Shown: one piece after another, positions 25,765 through 33,562 of the stretch
Layout: every line of letters begins with the position of its first letter
Position numbering within the stretch: the first letter of the stretch is position 1
Source of the DNA: Paenibacillus phoenicis
GTDB lineage: Bacteria > Bacillota > Bacilli > Paenibacillales > Paenibacillaceae
DNA length: 64,000 nucleotides
Direction: 5' to 3'
Assembly: GCF_034718895.1 (NCBI RefSeq)
Contig: NZ_JAYERP010000001.1
Location: 1,798,001-1,862,000, forward strand
Program-made: the position numbers and the translations under genes
The notes under the pieces: model-generated
Database searches by the model: none
The model's input: the letters and a program-made list of their open reading frames with translations, nothing else
Told to the model about the DNA's origin: nothing

Positions 25765-25926
25765 TTACCCGCCGTTAATCCGGCGAATCGGCCGCGGCCC
25801 CATCATGCCCGCGAACGCGATCCATTCCGGTCCGGACTCGGTCTGAAGGCGCGCCCGCCGTGCGCCGGGATTGACTCGCGTCACGGTTCCTAGGACCTCT
25901 CGCCCCTGCCATTCCCAATGAATCTT
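25765..25926 (-). pseudogene. C-terminal remnant of a YolD-like gene
   Basis: Directly behind the arsM stop codon, a different minus-strand frame runs open for 54 codons to a TAA. Its sequence REVLGTVTRVNPGARRARLQ and EWIAF aligns with the C-terminus of the intact YolD at 29.4-29.7 kb (AEITGVVTKIDLQQKNIRI and RWIKL). There is no ATG, GTG or TTG start; upstream the frame runs into arsM and hits a TAG. The GC content, counted by hand on two lines, is about 66%, against about 40% in the adjoining arsenic genes. I read it as the tail of a resident yolD cut off by the AT-rich segment. Confidence 0.6.
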
Positions 25927-26719
25927 ATGGTTTGACAGCTTTAATGACTGCCGAGACGATATAGTCTTCTACCTTCGACTCAGGAACCCAATCTTTAATA
26001 AACGTCCGGGATTCCTCGTTTGGCTCGACTGCGATATCCTTAAATCCACTTTGTGCAAGCATCGTTTTTAGTTCGTCAACCGACGAAGCTCCGGATATGC
26101 ACCCTGAATATAAAACATCCAGGTCGTTTTTGATTTCCGCCGGAAGCTCTGCCGTTGTGACAACATCGGAAATGGCCAGACGCCCGCCGGATCGCAGGAC
26201 ACGGAATGCTTCGTCAAAGACTTGCTGTTTATCCGGCGAAAGATTGATGACGCAGTTGGAAATGATCACATCCACCGTTTGATCCGGGACCGGTAAATGC
26301 TCGATCTCCCCTAGCCGAAAATCCGTGTTCGTGAATCCTCCTTTGACGGCGTTGCTGCGAGCGCGACTCACCATTTCCGGCGTCATATCGACCCCGATCA
26401 CATAGCCGGTGTCCCCAACCTGTCGAGACGCCAGAAAACAATCGAAACCGCCGCCGCTGCCAAGATCCAATACGACTTCTCCCGGTTTCAGCTCCGCGAT
26501 GGCTTGCGGATTGCCGCAACCTAAGCCAAGGTTCGCGCCGGCCGGAACCGCCGTTAATTCTTCAGTAGAATAGCCCAGCTGCGAAGATACGCCATTAGCC
26601 GATCCGCAGCAGCTTGAAGCTGGTGAACAGCACGAGCCCGACTCCACTTCTTGCAAGGCGATTTCCTTATACCGGCTGCGTACATTTTGGCGAATTTGAT
26701 CATTCTTTAATTGATTCAT
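25925..26719 (-). CDS. arsM: Arsenite S-adenosylmethionine methyltransferase
   Basis: A 264-residue methyltransferase that converts As(III) to methylated arsenicals. The SAM site reads VVLDLGSGGGFDCFLA, preceded by GLGCGNPQAIA, both typical of ArsM. Cys in ISNCVINLS and in YSGCISGAS match the two arsenic-binding Cys of the family, and an N-terminal CCSPASSCC adds further thiols. The ATG at 26719 follows AAGGAGAG; a longer frame exists but would cover the operator. It lies downstream of a Cys-rich MarR gene and shares that gene's operator sequence, so arsenic-induced expression is likely. Confidence 0.92.
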   Translation of the reverse strand: MNQLKNDQIRQNVRSRYKEIALQEVESGSCCSPASSCCGSANGVSSQLGYSTEELTAVPAGANLGLGCGNPQAIAELKPGEVVLDLGSGGGFDCFLASRQVGDTGYVIGVDMTPEMVSRARSNAVKGGFTNTDFRLGEIEHLPVPDQTVDVIISNCVINLSPDKQQVFDEAFRVLRSGGRLAISDVVTTAELPAEIKNDLDVLYSGCISGASSVDELKTMLAQSGFKDIAVEPNEESRTFIKDWVPESKVEDYIVSAVIKAVKP

Positions 26720-26745
26720 GAATCCTCTCTCCTTCATTTTAAATA

Positions 26746-26765
26746 TTTGCAAATTGCAAGTATTA
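26746..26765 (-). promoter_or_regulatory. MarR-type operator before arsM
   Basis: A 20-base element with core TTGCAAATTGCAA, identical at 19 of 20 positions to one before the MarR gene. It begins at a minus-strand TATAAT (plus ATTATA near 26762-26767) and covers the presumed start point. Confidence 0.7.
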
Positions 26766-26781
26766 TAGAAAAAAGACACCC

Positions 26782-27237
26782 TCAAAAAGGGGCTGAACAG
26801 CATTGGCTGGATTTCGCCATCGCTTCGTTTAATAGTTTGATCGAGCGTATGACCGTATCTTTTTCAAAATCGTTCATGTGTGAAAAGATTTCGTTGAAAT
26901 AGTCATTCATTTGCCGGTCAATCGCCCCCGCAACATATTTGCCTTCCGTCGTTAAGGAAAGAAGATGCACCCTCCGGTCGTTTGGATCGGGCGTTTTCTT
27001 GACTAAATTCATCTTGATTAACGATTGGACCTGTCTGCTAAATGTCGTGATATCTGTCCCTAATGTCTCTGCTACTTGCTGAATAGAAGGCTTATGCTGA
27101 CGATCAATTTCGTAAAGGATATGGCTTTGAATGACGGAGATGTCACAGCCGCCGGCAGAACAGCAGTTTTTATTCAGAAAGCCAAAGCGACGAGTCATGA
27201 TTTGAAATAATTCACGTACATTTTCCACATTTTCCAC
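26782..27237 (-). CDS. Cys-rich MarR-family regulator, probable arsenic sensor
   Basis: A 151-residue MarR-type dimeric winged-HTH repressor (helices, SIQQVAETLGTDITTFSRQVQSL recognition region split over the HTH, and the wing with DPNDRRVHLLSLT). Unusually it has a thiol cluster at the N-terminus (C25, C26, C31 in NCCSAGGC) and a vicinal pair at the C-terminus (C146, C147). Thiol groups of this kind suit As(III) or Sb(III) binding, though this is inference. GTG start behind GAGGTGAGG. It lies divergent to arsR and upstream of arsM, and identical operators precede both marR and arsM. Confidence 0.75.
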   Translation of the reverse strand: MENVENVRELFQIMTRRFGFLNKNCCSAGGCDISVIQSHILYEIDRQHKPSIQQVAETLGTDITTFSRQVQSLIKMNLVKKTPDPNDRRVHLLSLTTEGKYVAGAIDRQMNDYFNEIFSHMNDFEKDTVIRSIKLLNEAMAKSSQCCSAPF

Positions 27238-27260
27238 GGTGCCTCACCTCTCATGAAACA

Positions 27261-27295
27261 GTTATACCGCATTTATTTGCAATTTGCAAGTATTA
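27261..27295 (-). promoter_or_regulatory. Promoter and operator of the MarR gene
   Basis: On the minus strand TTGCAA (27284-27289) and TATAAC (27261-27266) are spaced by 17. The operator TTTGCAATTTGCAAGTATTA (27276-27295) covers the -35 box and part of the spacer, which fits autorepression. Confidence 0.7.
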
Positions 27296-27347
27296 ACTTT
27301 ACCTTTATCTCAGGAAATGGGTTATGAGGAGGGCGTAAATTTCGGTA

Positions 27348-27376
27348 TTGACTTTTTTTAATACAAATAACAATAT
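27348..27376 (+). promoter_or_regulatory. arsR promoter region
   Basis: TTGACT (27348-27353) is followed after 17 bases by CAATAT. The AT-rich repeats ATATGG just downstream (27373-27405) are a possible ArsR site. Confidence 0.45.
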
Positions 27377-27407
27377 GGTTATATGGTTTTAATATGGGGT
27401 GATAATC

Positions 27408-27737
27408 ATGACAATGGAATTTGAAAAGATAGCGGATATTCTGAAAGCTCTAGCCGATCCGACAAGGTTGAAAATCCTCTCTTTGCTCCGTATTCGCGAT
27501 TGCTGCGTGTGTGAACTGGTTCCCATCTTTAACATTTCCCAGCCAGCCATTTCTAAACATGTAAGCCGTCTAAAAACGGCTGAATTGGTCCGCGAAACGC
27601 GAAAGGGGCAATGGGTGTTCTATTCGATCAACGAGAAGCGGTTAGAGGAAATTGGTTATGCTCTGTCCCATTTGCCTGATCTGTCCGAGGAGCTGCGGAA
27701 ATTGGAGCAACGAGGAATGACAGTTACATGCGAGTAA
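27408..27737 (+). CDS. arsR: ArsR arsenic-responsive repressor
   Basis: A 109-residue winged-HTH repressor with LADPTRLKILSLL, the metalloid site RDCCVCEL (Cys32, 33, 35 from the chosen start; the family form is ELCVCDL) and the recognition helix NISQPAISKHVSRLK. Binding of As(III) or Sb(III) releases it from DNA. GGGGTG lies about six bases before ATG 27408; two alternative starts lie within six codons. It heads arsR-acr3-arsC. Confidence 0.93.
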   Translation: MTMEFEKIADILKALADPTRLKILSLLRIRDCCVCELVPIFNISQPAISKHVSRLKTAELVRETRKGQWVFYSINEKRLEEIGYALSHLPDLSEELRKLEQRGMTVTCE

Positions 27738-27753
27738 AGGGAGTGTACAGTAA

Positions 27754-28809
27754 TTGAGTAAACAAAAGAAAAAGCGACTCTCATTTCTGGATCGCTATTT
27801 GACGTTATGGATTTTTATTGCGATGGCGATAGGAATTGGCTTGGGTTACGTATTTCCTAACTTTGTCGCCGGTTTGAATGAATTTCAAGTTGGAACCACG
27901 TCGATACCGATTGCACTTGGCCTTATTTTAATGATGTATCCGCCGCTGGCGAAAGTACGATACGAAGAAATCGGCCGTGTCTTTCGAAATGGCAAAGTGT
28001 TATCCATTTCATTGATTCAAAATTGGCTTATCGGCCCGATCTTAATGTTTTTCTTGGCTATAATTTTTCTCCAAGGTTATCCAGAATATATGGTCGGCCT
28101 GATCATGATCGGTTTAGCCCGCTGTATTGCAATGGTTATCGTCTGGAATGATTTGTGCAGAGGGGATGCCGAGTACGCGGCGGGACTCGTTGCTTTCAAC
28201 TCGATCTTTCAAGTTTTGTTTTACTCCGTCTACACCTATATCTTTGTTACGATTTTGCCGGGATGGTTCGGGTTGGAGGGCGTCGTTGTTGATATTACGA
28301 TGGTCGAAGTCGCCAAGAGCGTGTTTATTTATTTAGGGATACCGTTTGTAGCCGGAATGATTACTCGCTATTCGCTTGTAAAAGCAAAAGGGCGATCCTG
28401 GTACGAAACGGTCTTTATTCCAAAAATCAGTCCCATCACACTTATCGCATTGCTGTTTACGATTATCGTCATGTTCTCACTGAAAGGCGAGATGATCATC
28501 CAATTGCCTTCGGATGTCGTGAGGATCGCGATTCCGCTATTAATTTATTTTGTCGTTATGTTCCTGATTTCGTTCTTCATGGGCAAAAAAGCCGGAGCTG
28601 ACTATCCAGTGACTTCTACACTGGCATTTACCGCCTCGGGAAATAATTTTGAGTTGGCAATCGCTGTTGCCGTTGGGGTCTTTGGAATTCATTCCGGCGC
28701 TGCATTTGCGGCCGTGATCGGACCTCTTGTAGAAGTCCCTGTGATGATTGCGTTGGTCAACGTCGCGCTCCGATTTCAGCGAAAGTACTTTTCAAAGGAA
28801 GCTGCTTAA
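27754..28809 (+). CDS. acr3: Arsenite efflux transporter, ACR3 family
   Basis: A 351-residue membrane protein with ten predicted helices of the ACR3 (Bacillus ArsB/YqcL) family. The essential Cys lies in GLARCIAMV (Cys124), and [17 protein letters not shown] near the C-terminus is a family signature. It exports As(III) across the cytoplasmic membrane. TTG start with AAGGGAGTG upstream, 17 bases after arsR; arsC follows 21 bases later, so the three form one transcript. Confidence 0.94.
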   Translation: MSKQKKKRLSFLDRYLTLWIFIAMAIGIGLGYVFPNFVAGLNEFQVGTTSIPIALGLILMMYPPLAKVRYEEIGRVFRNGKVLSISLIQNWLIGPILMFFLAIIFLQGYPEYMVGLIMIGLARCIAMVIVWNDLCRGDAEYAAGLVAFNSIFQVLFYSVYTYIFVTILPGWFGLEGVVVDITMVEVAKSVFIYLGIPFVAGMITRYSLVKAKGRSWYETVFIPKISPITLIALLFTIIVMFSLKGEMIIQLPSDVVRIAIPLLIYFVVMFLISFFMGKKAGADYPVTSTLAFTASGNNFELAIAVAVGVFGIHSGAAFAAVIGPLVEVPVMIALVNVALRFQRKYFSKEAA

Positions 28810-28829
28810 CATAAACAGGAGGTATCATC

Positions 28830-29258
28830 ATGTCAGATAACAAAAAACTCGTTTATTTTCTTTGCACAGGAAACTCTTGCCGCAGCCAAATGGCGGATGG
28901 TTGGTTGAAGGCGCTCGGTAATGATCGGTACGAAGTAAAAAGCGCCGGGTTGGAGGCACATGGGCTGAATCCGCGTGCCGTCCAGGTGATGAAGGAAGCT
29001 GGCGTCGATATTAGCGGTCATACATCGGATGTTATCGATCCGGAGATTTTGAATCGGGCTGACTATGTGATTACGTTATGCGGCCATGCAGACGAACATT
29101 GTCCGGTGATTTCGAATAAAAACGTCGTGAAGTGGCATTGGGGCTTCGATGATCCAGCCAAGGCAACCGGCACCGAGGAAGAAATCATAAGCCAATTTCG
29201 AGCAGTTCGGGACGCGATTAAGTCGCGTGTCGAAAAGTTTCTTGCTGAAGACTGCTAA
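28830..29258 (+). CDS. arsC: Thioredoxin-dependent arsenate reductase
   Basis: A 142-residue low-molecular-weight phosphatase-fold reductase turning arsenate into arsenite for export by Acr3. The P-loop [11 protein letters not shown] holds nucleophile Cys12, and Cys84 and Cys91 ([10 protein letters not shown]) form the shuttling disulfide, equivalent to C10, C82 and C89 of Bacillus ArsC. AGGAGG precedes the ATG. Last gene of the plus-strand arsenic operon. Confidence 0.95.
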   Translation: MSDNKKLVYFLCTGNSCRSQMADGWLKALGNDRYEVKSAGLEAHGLNPRAVQVMKEAGVDISGHTSDVIDPEILNRADYVITLCGHADEHCPVISNKNVVKWHWGFDDPAKATGTEEEIISQFRAVRDAIKSRVEKFLAEDC

Positions 29259-29294
29259 TCTGTCAACATTATCCTAACTTTGCATATTTCAATA

Positions 29295-29345
29295 AAAAGA
29301 GCTATCCCGGAAGCCGTCTACGACGACTTTTAAGGATAGCTCTTC
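29295..29345. terminator. Terminator between arsC and yolD
   Basis: Arms AAAGAGCTATCC and GGATAGCTCTT separate convergent operons. Confidence 0.7.
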
Positions 29346-29364
29346 AGGCATTCTTTATTTCATA

Positions 29365-29700
29365 TCATTTCCACATACCATCAATAATGTCCGATAGCTT
29401 GATCCAACGAAAATCATTTCCATCAGTGATTCTGATGTTTTTTTGTTGCAGATCGATCTTCGTCACGACTCCGGTTATTTCCGCTCGATTCAATTCGCCA
29501 AATAATACTAAAGTGATCTCTTTCCTGAGCTGCATGGATTCAGCAATGAGCATGGAGATCCGTTCCATCTCTTGATCATCTAATTGCGGCCGTGTATTCT
29601 TGCGCAAATTCTGCTGGTGCATGAGATAAGCTTCCTTGTGCTCTGGGAGCATCATTCTGGACGATTCGAACAAGCCGTTTCCTTTCAATTTTTTGCTCAT
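29365..29700 (-). CDS. YolD-like protein
   Basis: A 111-residue protein of the YolD family: the chain starts KKLKGNGLFESSRMMLPEH, has a helical middle and ends in a small beta domain with ITGVVTKID and RWIKLSDI. YolD proteins accompany Y-family polymerases (UvrX, YqjW) in Bacillales and are thought to be their accessory factor. Its ATG overlaps the stop of the polymerase gene in ATGA, so the two are coupled. A GC-rich fragment of a second YolD survives at 25.8 kb. Confidence 0.85.
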   Translation of the reverse strand: MSKKLKGNGLFESSRMMLPEHKEAYLMHQQNLRKNTRPQLDDQEMERISMLIAESMQLRKEITLVLFGELNRAEITGVVTKIDLQQKNIRITDGNDFRWIKLSDIIDGMWK

Positions 29701-30941
29701 TTATAATGTCCTCCAATTTTTTGCGCACGATCCCGCGCTTGGCCCGACGCTTTTAAAGAAGAGGCCCTCATAATCGCGGTGCTTCCGTATTTCTCTTTAA
29801 TTCGGTCCGTGGTTCTTTCCAACGCTAACTTTACTTCGCGGTTATTGAATAAAGTAAGCTGATATTCCTGGTCGCTTACCAACTGACTTAAAGTGACCCC
29901 AATTTTTCGAATGGGTAAACCGTCCCAATGTCGTTTAAATAGTTTTTTCGCTGCATGGAACACCTCATCCGTGAGGTTCGTCGGGTCGGGTAATTTCATT
30001 TGTCTGTAGAAGCCGGAAGGGTGATCAAAATCCGCTCCTTGACACCCTACCGAAACCACCCAGCCCATATAGCCTTTCATTCGAGCTCGTTGACATACTA
30101 ACTCTGAGAGCTCTAATAGGGGAACCATGATATCGTCAAACTCCCAATAATCGTAGGGAAGGGTCATTTGATGGCCGATGGCTTTTTGCAAATCGTGTGT
30201 ACTTGGCGTTACCGGGGAATGATCCTTGCCGTTGGCAATGAGCCACAGAACTTCCCCGTTCACTCCCCATTTGGCTCTTAATTTGGTCAGGGGAGTCTGG
30301 GCCAGCTGGCCAATGGTATATATCCCCATTTTCATTAAATGCCGGCGCATCCGGGAGCCCACCATAAACATCTGATGAATCGGCAACGGCCAAAGCACTT
30401 CTTGCAGATCTTTCACAGGCAAGTGAAAAATCCCCGAAGCATTACGTTTGGCGAAATTATCGCAGGCCATTTTGGAGAGCACCTTATTTTCACTAATTCC
30501 AATGCGTACACGAACGCCCGTCTCCTTCATGACTTTATCCTGAATGCTCCTCGCAATCTTATCAGGACCGCCAAAAAGCTGTAAGCTTCCCGTGACATCC
30601 AAATACTGTTCATCTATGCTGTACGGCTCTACCAAGTCCGTGTAGGATTGATAAATTTCTGTAATTTGCAAGGATACCCTGATGTATTCCTCCATACGGG
30701 GACGAATAACCACAAGATCCGGGCATTTGGCAAGTGCCTCTCCCAGCCTCTCTGCCGTAGTGATCCCATATTGCTTGGCAAGGGGACACGCGGCGAGGAT
30801 AATCCCTGAACGACGCGCGGGGTCTCCTGCAACCACAACAGGTTTGTCTGCATACTCGGGGTGGGCCGCTTTTTCAACACTTGCGTAAAAGGATTGACAA
30901 TCCGCCAGCATGATGACTCGACTTTTGTTATCGCTTTTCAT
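29697..30941 (-). CDS. Y-family (UvrX/YqjW-like) DNA polymerase
   Basis: A 414-residue translesion polymerase. Catalytic residues are visible: Asp14 in LADCQSFYASVE and Asp110-Glu111 in YSIDEQYLDV. A little-finger domain follows, and QLTLF at 361-365 matches the beta-clamp binding motif. It is closer to Bacillus UvrX/YqjW (Pol V-like) than to DinB/Pol IV, judging from ACPLAKQYGITTAERL and the clamp motif. It overlaps its upstream and downstream neighbours by four bases each. Two SOS-like boxes at the operon promoter predict induction by DNA damage. Confidence 0.9.
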   Translation of the reverse strand: MKSDNKSRVIMLADCQSFYASVEKAAHPEYADKPVVVAGDPARRSGIILAACPLAKQYGITTAERLGEALAKCPDLVVIRPRMEEYIRVSLQITEIYQSYTDLVEPYSIDEQYLDVTGSLQLFGGPDKIARSIQDKVMKETGVRVRIGISENKVLSKMACDNFAKRNASGIFHLPVKDLQEVLWPLPIHQMFMVGSRMRRHLMKMGIYTIGQLAQTPLTKLRAKWGVNGEVLWLIANGKDHSPVTPSTHDLQKAIGHQMTLPYDYWEFDDIMVPLLELSELVCQRARMKGYMGWVVSVGCQGADFDHPSGFYRQMKLPDPTNLTDEVFHAAKKLFKRHWDGLPIRKIGVTLSQLVSDQEYQLTLFNNREVKLALERTTDRIKEKYGSTAIMRASSLKASGQARDRAQKIGGHYK

Positions 30942-31327
30942 AGGCCGTCGCTCCTTAAGTCGACATTAAGATACTTACTCAAATATTGATTAAGCTCCGC
31001 TTTCACCAAGCTCCAAAGCATGGAAAATCTATGTTGATAGCCCCTGCACAAATAACGGGCTTCAATGCCCAATTCAGTACGTTGTTGCTCGAACACTTTT
31101 ATTCCTCTGTCGCGCATTTTTTTCCGAAGCAACGTCAAGTCTGCAGTGATCAAATCTTGGGCAGTTCGTAAAGCTCTTACGTATACAACGTCCATCTTTA
31201 GCTTTACTGTCCCCAATGCTTTCATGTCCCTTTCCAACACATTCAAAAGAACAGGGAGTAAAATGTATTCTTTGACCAACTGGAGATCTTCTTCTGTCTC
31301 CAAGGGCGCTGGGGGCATACCTTTCAT
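30938..31327 (-). CDS. Conserved unknown protein B of the mutagenesis operon
   Basis: A 129-residue, mainly helical, soluble protein that I do not recognise. It is clearly a paralog of the gene just upstream: shared blocks include LP.LL.VLERD, R..MR.RG.KVFE, RT.LGIEARYLCRGY and FSMLW.LVKAEL. One Cys (ARYLCRGY) is invariant between the two. The start at 31327 follows GAGGGG and overlaps the upstream stop in ATGA; the stop overlaps the polymerase start the same way. Hand-counted GC over 180 bases is about 42%, against about 59% in its sister gene. It may be a polymerase accessory or regulator. Confidence 0.75.
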   Translation of the reverse strand: MKGMPPAPLETEEDLQLVKEYILLPVLLNVLERDMKALGTVKLKMDVVYVRALRTAQDLITADLTLLRKKMRDRGIKVFEQQRTELGIEARYLCRGYQHRFSMLWSLVKAELNQYLSKYLNVDLRSDGL

Positions 31328-31710
31328 GAGAACATCCCCTCTTTCCTCACATCGATCCCCAGATAGGCGCAAAGCCGGCGGATCAGTTCCGCCTTGACCA
31401 ATCCCCAGAGCATGGAGAACTCATACGTATACCCCCGGCATAAATAGCGGGCTTCAATCCCCAGGTTCGTCCGCCGCTCTTCGAATACCTTCAGTCCATG
31501 CTCACGCATGCCTTGGCGCACCCGGGCCAAATCCGCGGCTGCGGCGTTCTGCAGCAAGCGGATCAGCCCCTTGTATACCTGAGGCAGCTTCAACGAAGCG
31601 GATGCCAATGCGCGCTGGTCTCGTTCCAGCACATCAAGCAACAGAGGAAGCAGCACATATTGCTTGATCATCTCCGCTTCCTCCTGCGTTTGCCAGGGAA
31701 TAGGGCTCAT
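31324..31710 (-). CDS. Conserved unknown protein A of the mutagenesis operon
   Basis: A 128-residue paralog of the next gene and the first gene of the operon. It contains EMIKQYVLLPLLLDVLERD at the N-terminus and LGIEARYLCRGY with FSMLWGLVKAEL at the C-terminus; no known domain is evident. Codon use and GC are host-like, unlike the next three genes. AAGGGAG precedes the ATG. The stop TGA overlaps the ATG of the second copy. Position directly behind two SOS-like boxes and ahead of a translesion polymerase suggests a DNA damage role, by association only. Confidence 0.75.
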   Translation of the reverse strand: MSPIPWQTQEEAEMIKQYVLLPLLLDVLERDQRALASASLKLPQVYKGLIRLLQNAAAADLARVRQGMREHGLKVFEERRTNLGIEARYLCRGYTYEFSMLWGLVKAELIRRLCAYLGIDVRKEGMFS

Positions 31711-31757
31711 GCGTCTCCCTTCTTCATACTGTCTGTCATATGCTCACCTTCTAATCA

Positions 31758-31800
31758 GAACGTCTGTTCCTATTATACTCATAATACGAACAAACATTCC
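31758..31800 (-). promoter_or_regulatory. SOS-type (LexA) boxes at operon promoter
   Basis: GAAC-GTCT-GTTC at 31758-31769 matches the core of the Bacillus LexA box GAAC-N4-GTTC. A second, weaker CGAAC-AAAC-ATTCC lies at 31787-31800. They bracket the minus-strand -10 box TATAAT (ATTATA at 31772-31777 on plus), one overlapping the start point and the other the -35 area. Confidence 0.7.
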
Positions 31801-31849
31801 CTTTCGCAACAGGTTTATGTTGGATAATTTGGCAGAGCGAAAGCATGCC

Positions 31850-31896
31850 AAAAAAGGCGGATCCCTTGTCCCTTCGGACTTTGGGCATCCGCCTTC
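31850..31896 (-). terminator. Terminator of map
   Basis: On the minus strand AAGGCGGATGCCC pairs with GGGATCCGCCTT and is followed by TTTT. Confidence 0.8.
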
Positions 31897-31912
31897 CTTT
31901 CCTGCTTGCTGC

Positions 31913-32659
31913 TTATTGAGCTGTTAAAATCAGCGGTCCGTCCGCCGTCAGCGCGATCGTATGCTCGAATTGGGCCGACAATTTGCCGTCCGCCGTACGC
32001 GCCGTCCAGCCGTCATCGTCAATCATGATGCGGAACGTGCCTTCATTGATCATCGGCTCAATCGTAAACACCATGCCTTCCTTGAGCCGAATGCCCTTAC
32101 CCGCTACGCCGACATGCTCGAAGTTGGGCTCCTCATGCAGGCTACGTCCGATCCCGTGACCCAGCAGATCGCGCACAACGGAATACCCGTTCGCTTCCGC
32201 ATGCTTCTGAATTGCTGAAGTCACATCGCCCAGCCGGTTGCCCGGAATCGCTTGGGCGATCCCCAGCTCCAGACATTCCTTCGTCACCCGCATCAGCTTT
32301 TCCGCCTCAGGACTCACCTGACCTACCGCATAACACCAGCACGAATCGCCAAACCAGCCATCCGCCTCCGCCACGATGTCCAGCTTGAGCAGATCGCCGT
32401 TCTGCAGCGGCCGGTCGGAAGGGAAACCATGGGCTACCACATCGTTTACTGAAGCGCAGGTTTCGGCCGGAAACCCGTTGTATCCTTTCGTAAACTGCTT
32501 GCCGCCCAGTTTCGTAATATGCCGGGCGACGAAATCATTAATTTCCTTTGTCGTGACCCCGGGTTGAATCATTTTGGCGACTTCCCGGTGACAATCCGCA
32601 ACAATTTGATTCGCCCGTTTCATCTCTTCGATTTCCCGCGGCGATTTTAAAATGATCAT
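31913..32659 (-). CDS. map: Methionine aminopeptidase, type I
   Basis: A 248-residue metalloprotease that removes N-terminal Met from new proteins. Metal ligands are visible in order: LLKLDIV (Asp), WFGDSCW (Asp), LLGHGIGR (His), FTIEPM (Glu) and QFEHT (Glu). The substrate His lies in DVVAHGFP. No N-terminal extension. The ATG overlaps the stop of the tetR gene. As it is away from the ribosomal operon, it may be a second, accessory enzyme. Confidence 0.93.
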   Translation of the reverse strand: MIILKSPREIEEMKRANQIVADCHREVAKMIQPGVTTKEINDFVARHITKLGGKQFTKGYNGFPAETCASVNDVVAHGFPSDRPLQNGDLLKLDIVAEADGWFGDSCWCYAVGQVSPEAEKLMRVTKECLELGIAQAIPGNRLGDVTSAIQKHAEANGYSVVRDLLGHGIGRSLHEEPNFEHVGVAGKGIRLKEGMVFTIEPMINEGTFRIMIDDDGWTARTADGKLSAQFEHTIALTADGPLILTAQ

Positions 32660-33336
32660 TCAGCTCTCACTCCTTCGAGGGTCTGTCGGGTTCGCTCCGA
32701 CAGCCGATACAATAGCAGGCGCGCAATGTCTGCCGCTTCGTGGTCCAGCGTGCCTTGGCGCAGCGGAGAGCCGGCGCAGCCGGCCAGCGCAGCCAGCAAC
32801 AATTCCGCCTGACGGACGCCCTCTCCCCCAGCGCCTTGTCCCGCCGCTAAGCTCGCAGTCGCAGCGGTCTCTCCGGAACCCGGCGGCAAACCGCGCTCCA
32901 GCACCGCGGCGAACGGCAGCAACACCTCGCGGCGGAACGTCTCCGCAAGCGGCAGTGCCCGGGCTTCCGGCAGCAGCTGGAAGCCATCCGCCGCCAGCTT
33001 ATACAACAGATAAACGCCGTGATCCTTGGCCCACAGCTTCAGCAGCCGGGTACCTGCCGCAACAAGGGAATCGGCGGCCGCTTCCTGCTCCTCCGTCCTC
33101 AGGTCGATCCATTCCCCGGCCCGGTCCATCGCCGTCCACAGCACGTCATGCAGCAGATCCCCTTTATTACTGTAATAGTGGTAGACCGTGCCGTAACCAA
33201 GCCCGGCCTTGGTCGCCACGTCCCGAATCTCTAACGTCAGGCCTTTCTCAAGAAACACATCGGCGGCCGCGACACGAATTTGAGCAAGCCGGCGCAGCCT
33301 GATCTCTTCATTTTGTTCCTTCGTACGCGGGGTCAT
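32656..33336 (-). CDS. TetR-family repressor
   Basis: A 226-residue regulator with the N-terminal TetR HTH (LAQIRVAAADVFLEKGL, TKAGLGYGTVYHYYSNKGDLL) and a variable all-helical ligand domain rich in Ala and Gly. The ligand is unknown. The ATG at 33336 is nine bases behind AAAAGGAGG; the in-frame TTG upstream abuts it. It overlaps map by four bases, an unusual pairing. Confidence 0.85.
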   Translation of the reverse strand: MTPRTKEQNEEIRLRRLAQIRVAAADVFLEKGLTLEIRDVATKAGLGYGTVYHYYSNKGDLLHDVLWTAMDRAGEWIDLRTEEQEAAADSLVAAGTRLLKLWAKDHGVYLLYKLAADGFQLLPEARALPLAETFRREVLLPFAAVLERGLPPGSGETAATASLAAGQGAGGEGVRQAELLLAALAGCAGSPLRQGTLDHEAADIARLLLYRLSERTRQTLEGVRAE

Positions 33337-33489
33337 CCGCCACAACCTCCTTTTATTTTTGACCTACTCTCATGTCAATATAAAACAAAACATGGAGATT
33401 GGCAAGCAGAAATGACTCCCGGCGCTTTGTGCCCCGCTCATGTATCGTTTAGCTTATCTCGCCTGGCCCCGGATCATCCCTCCGAGAAA

Positions 33490-33528
33490 ATAGCAAAAGG
33501 CCGCCGGGGTACCGGTCCCCAGGGCCTT
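33490..33528 (-). terminator. Terminator of spoVIF
   Basis: On the minus strand AAGGCCCTGGGGACC pairs with GGTACCCCGGCGGCCTTTT, followed by T-rich sequence. Confidence 0.7.
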
Positions 33529-33562
33529 ATCACCCGTCCCGCCGCATCTCTGCGCGCTTGCT

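Noticed and set aside
25927-31710. Prophage or transposon carrying the arsenic genes
   Set aside because: No integrase, transposase, att repeats or phage structural genes are visible; only composition and the gene remnant indicate transfer.
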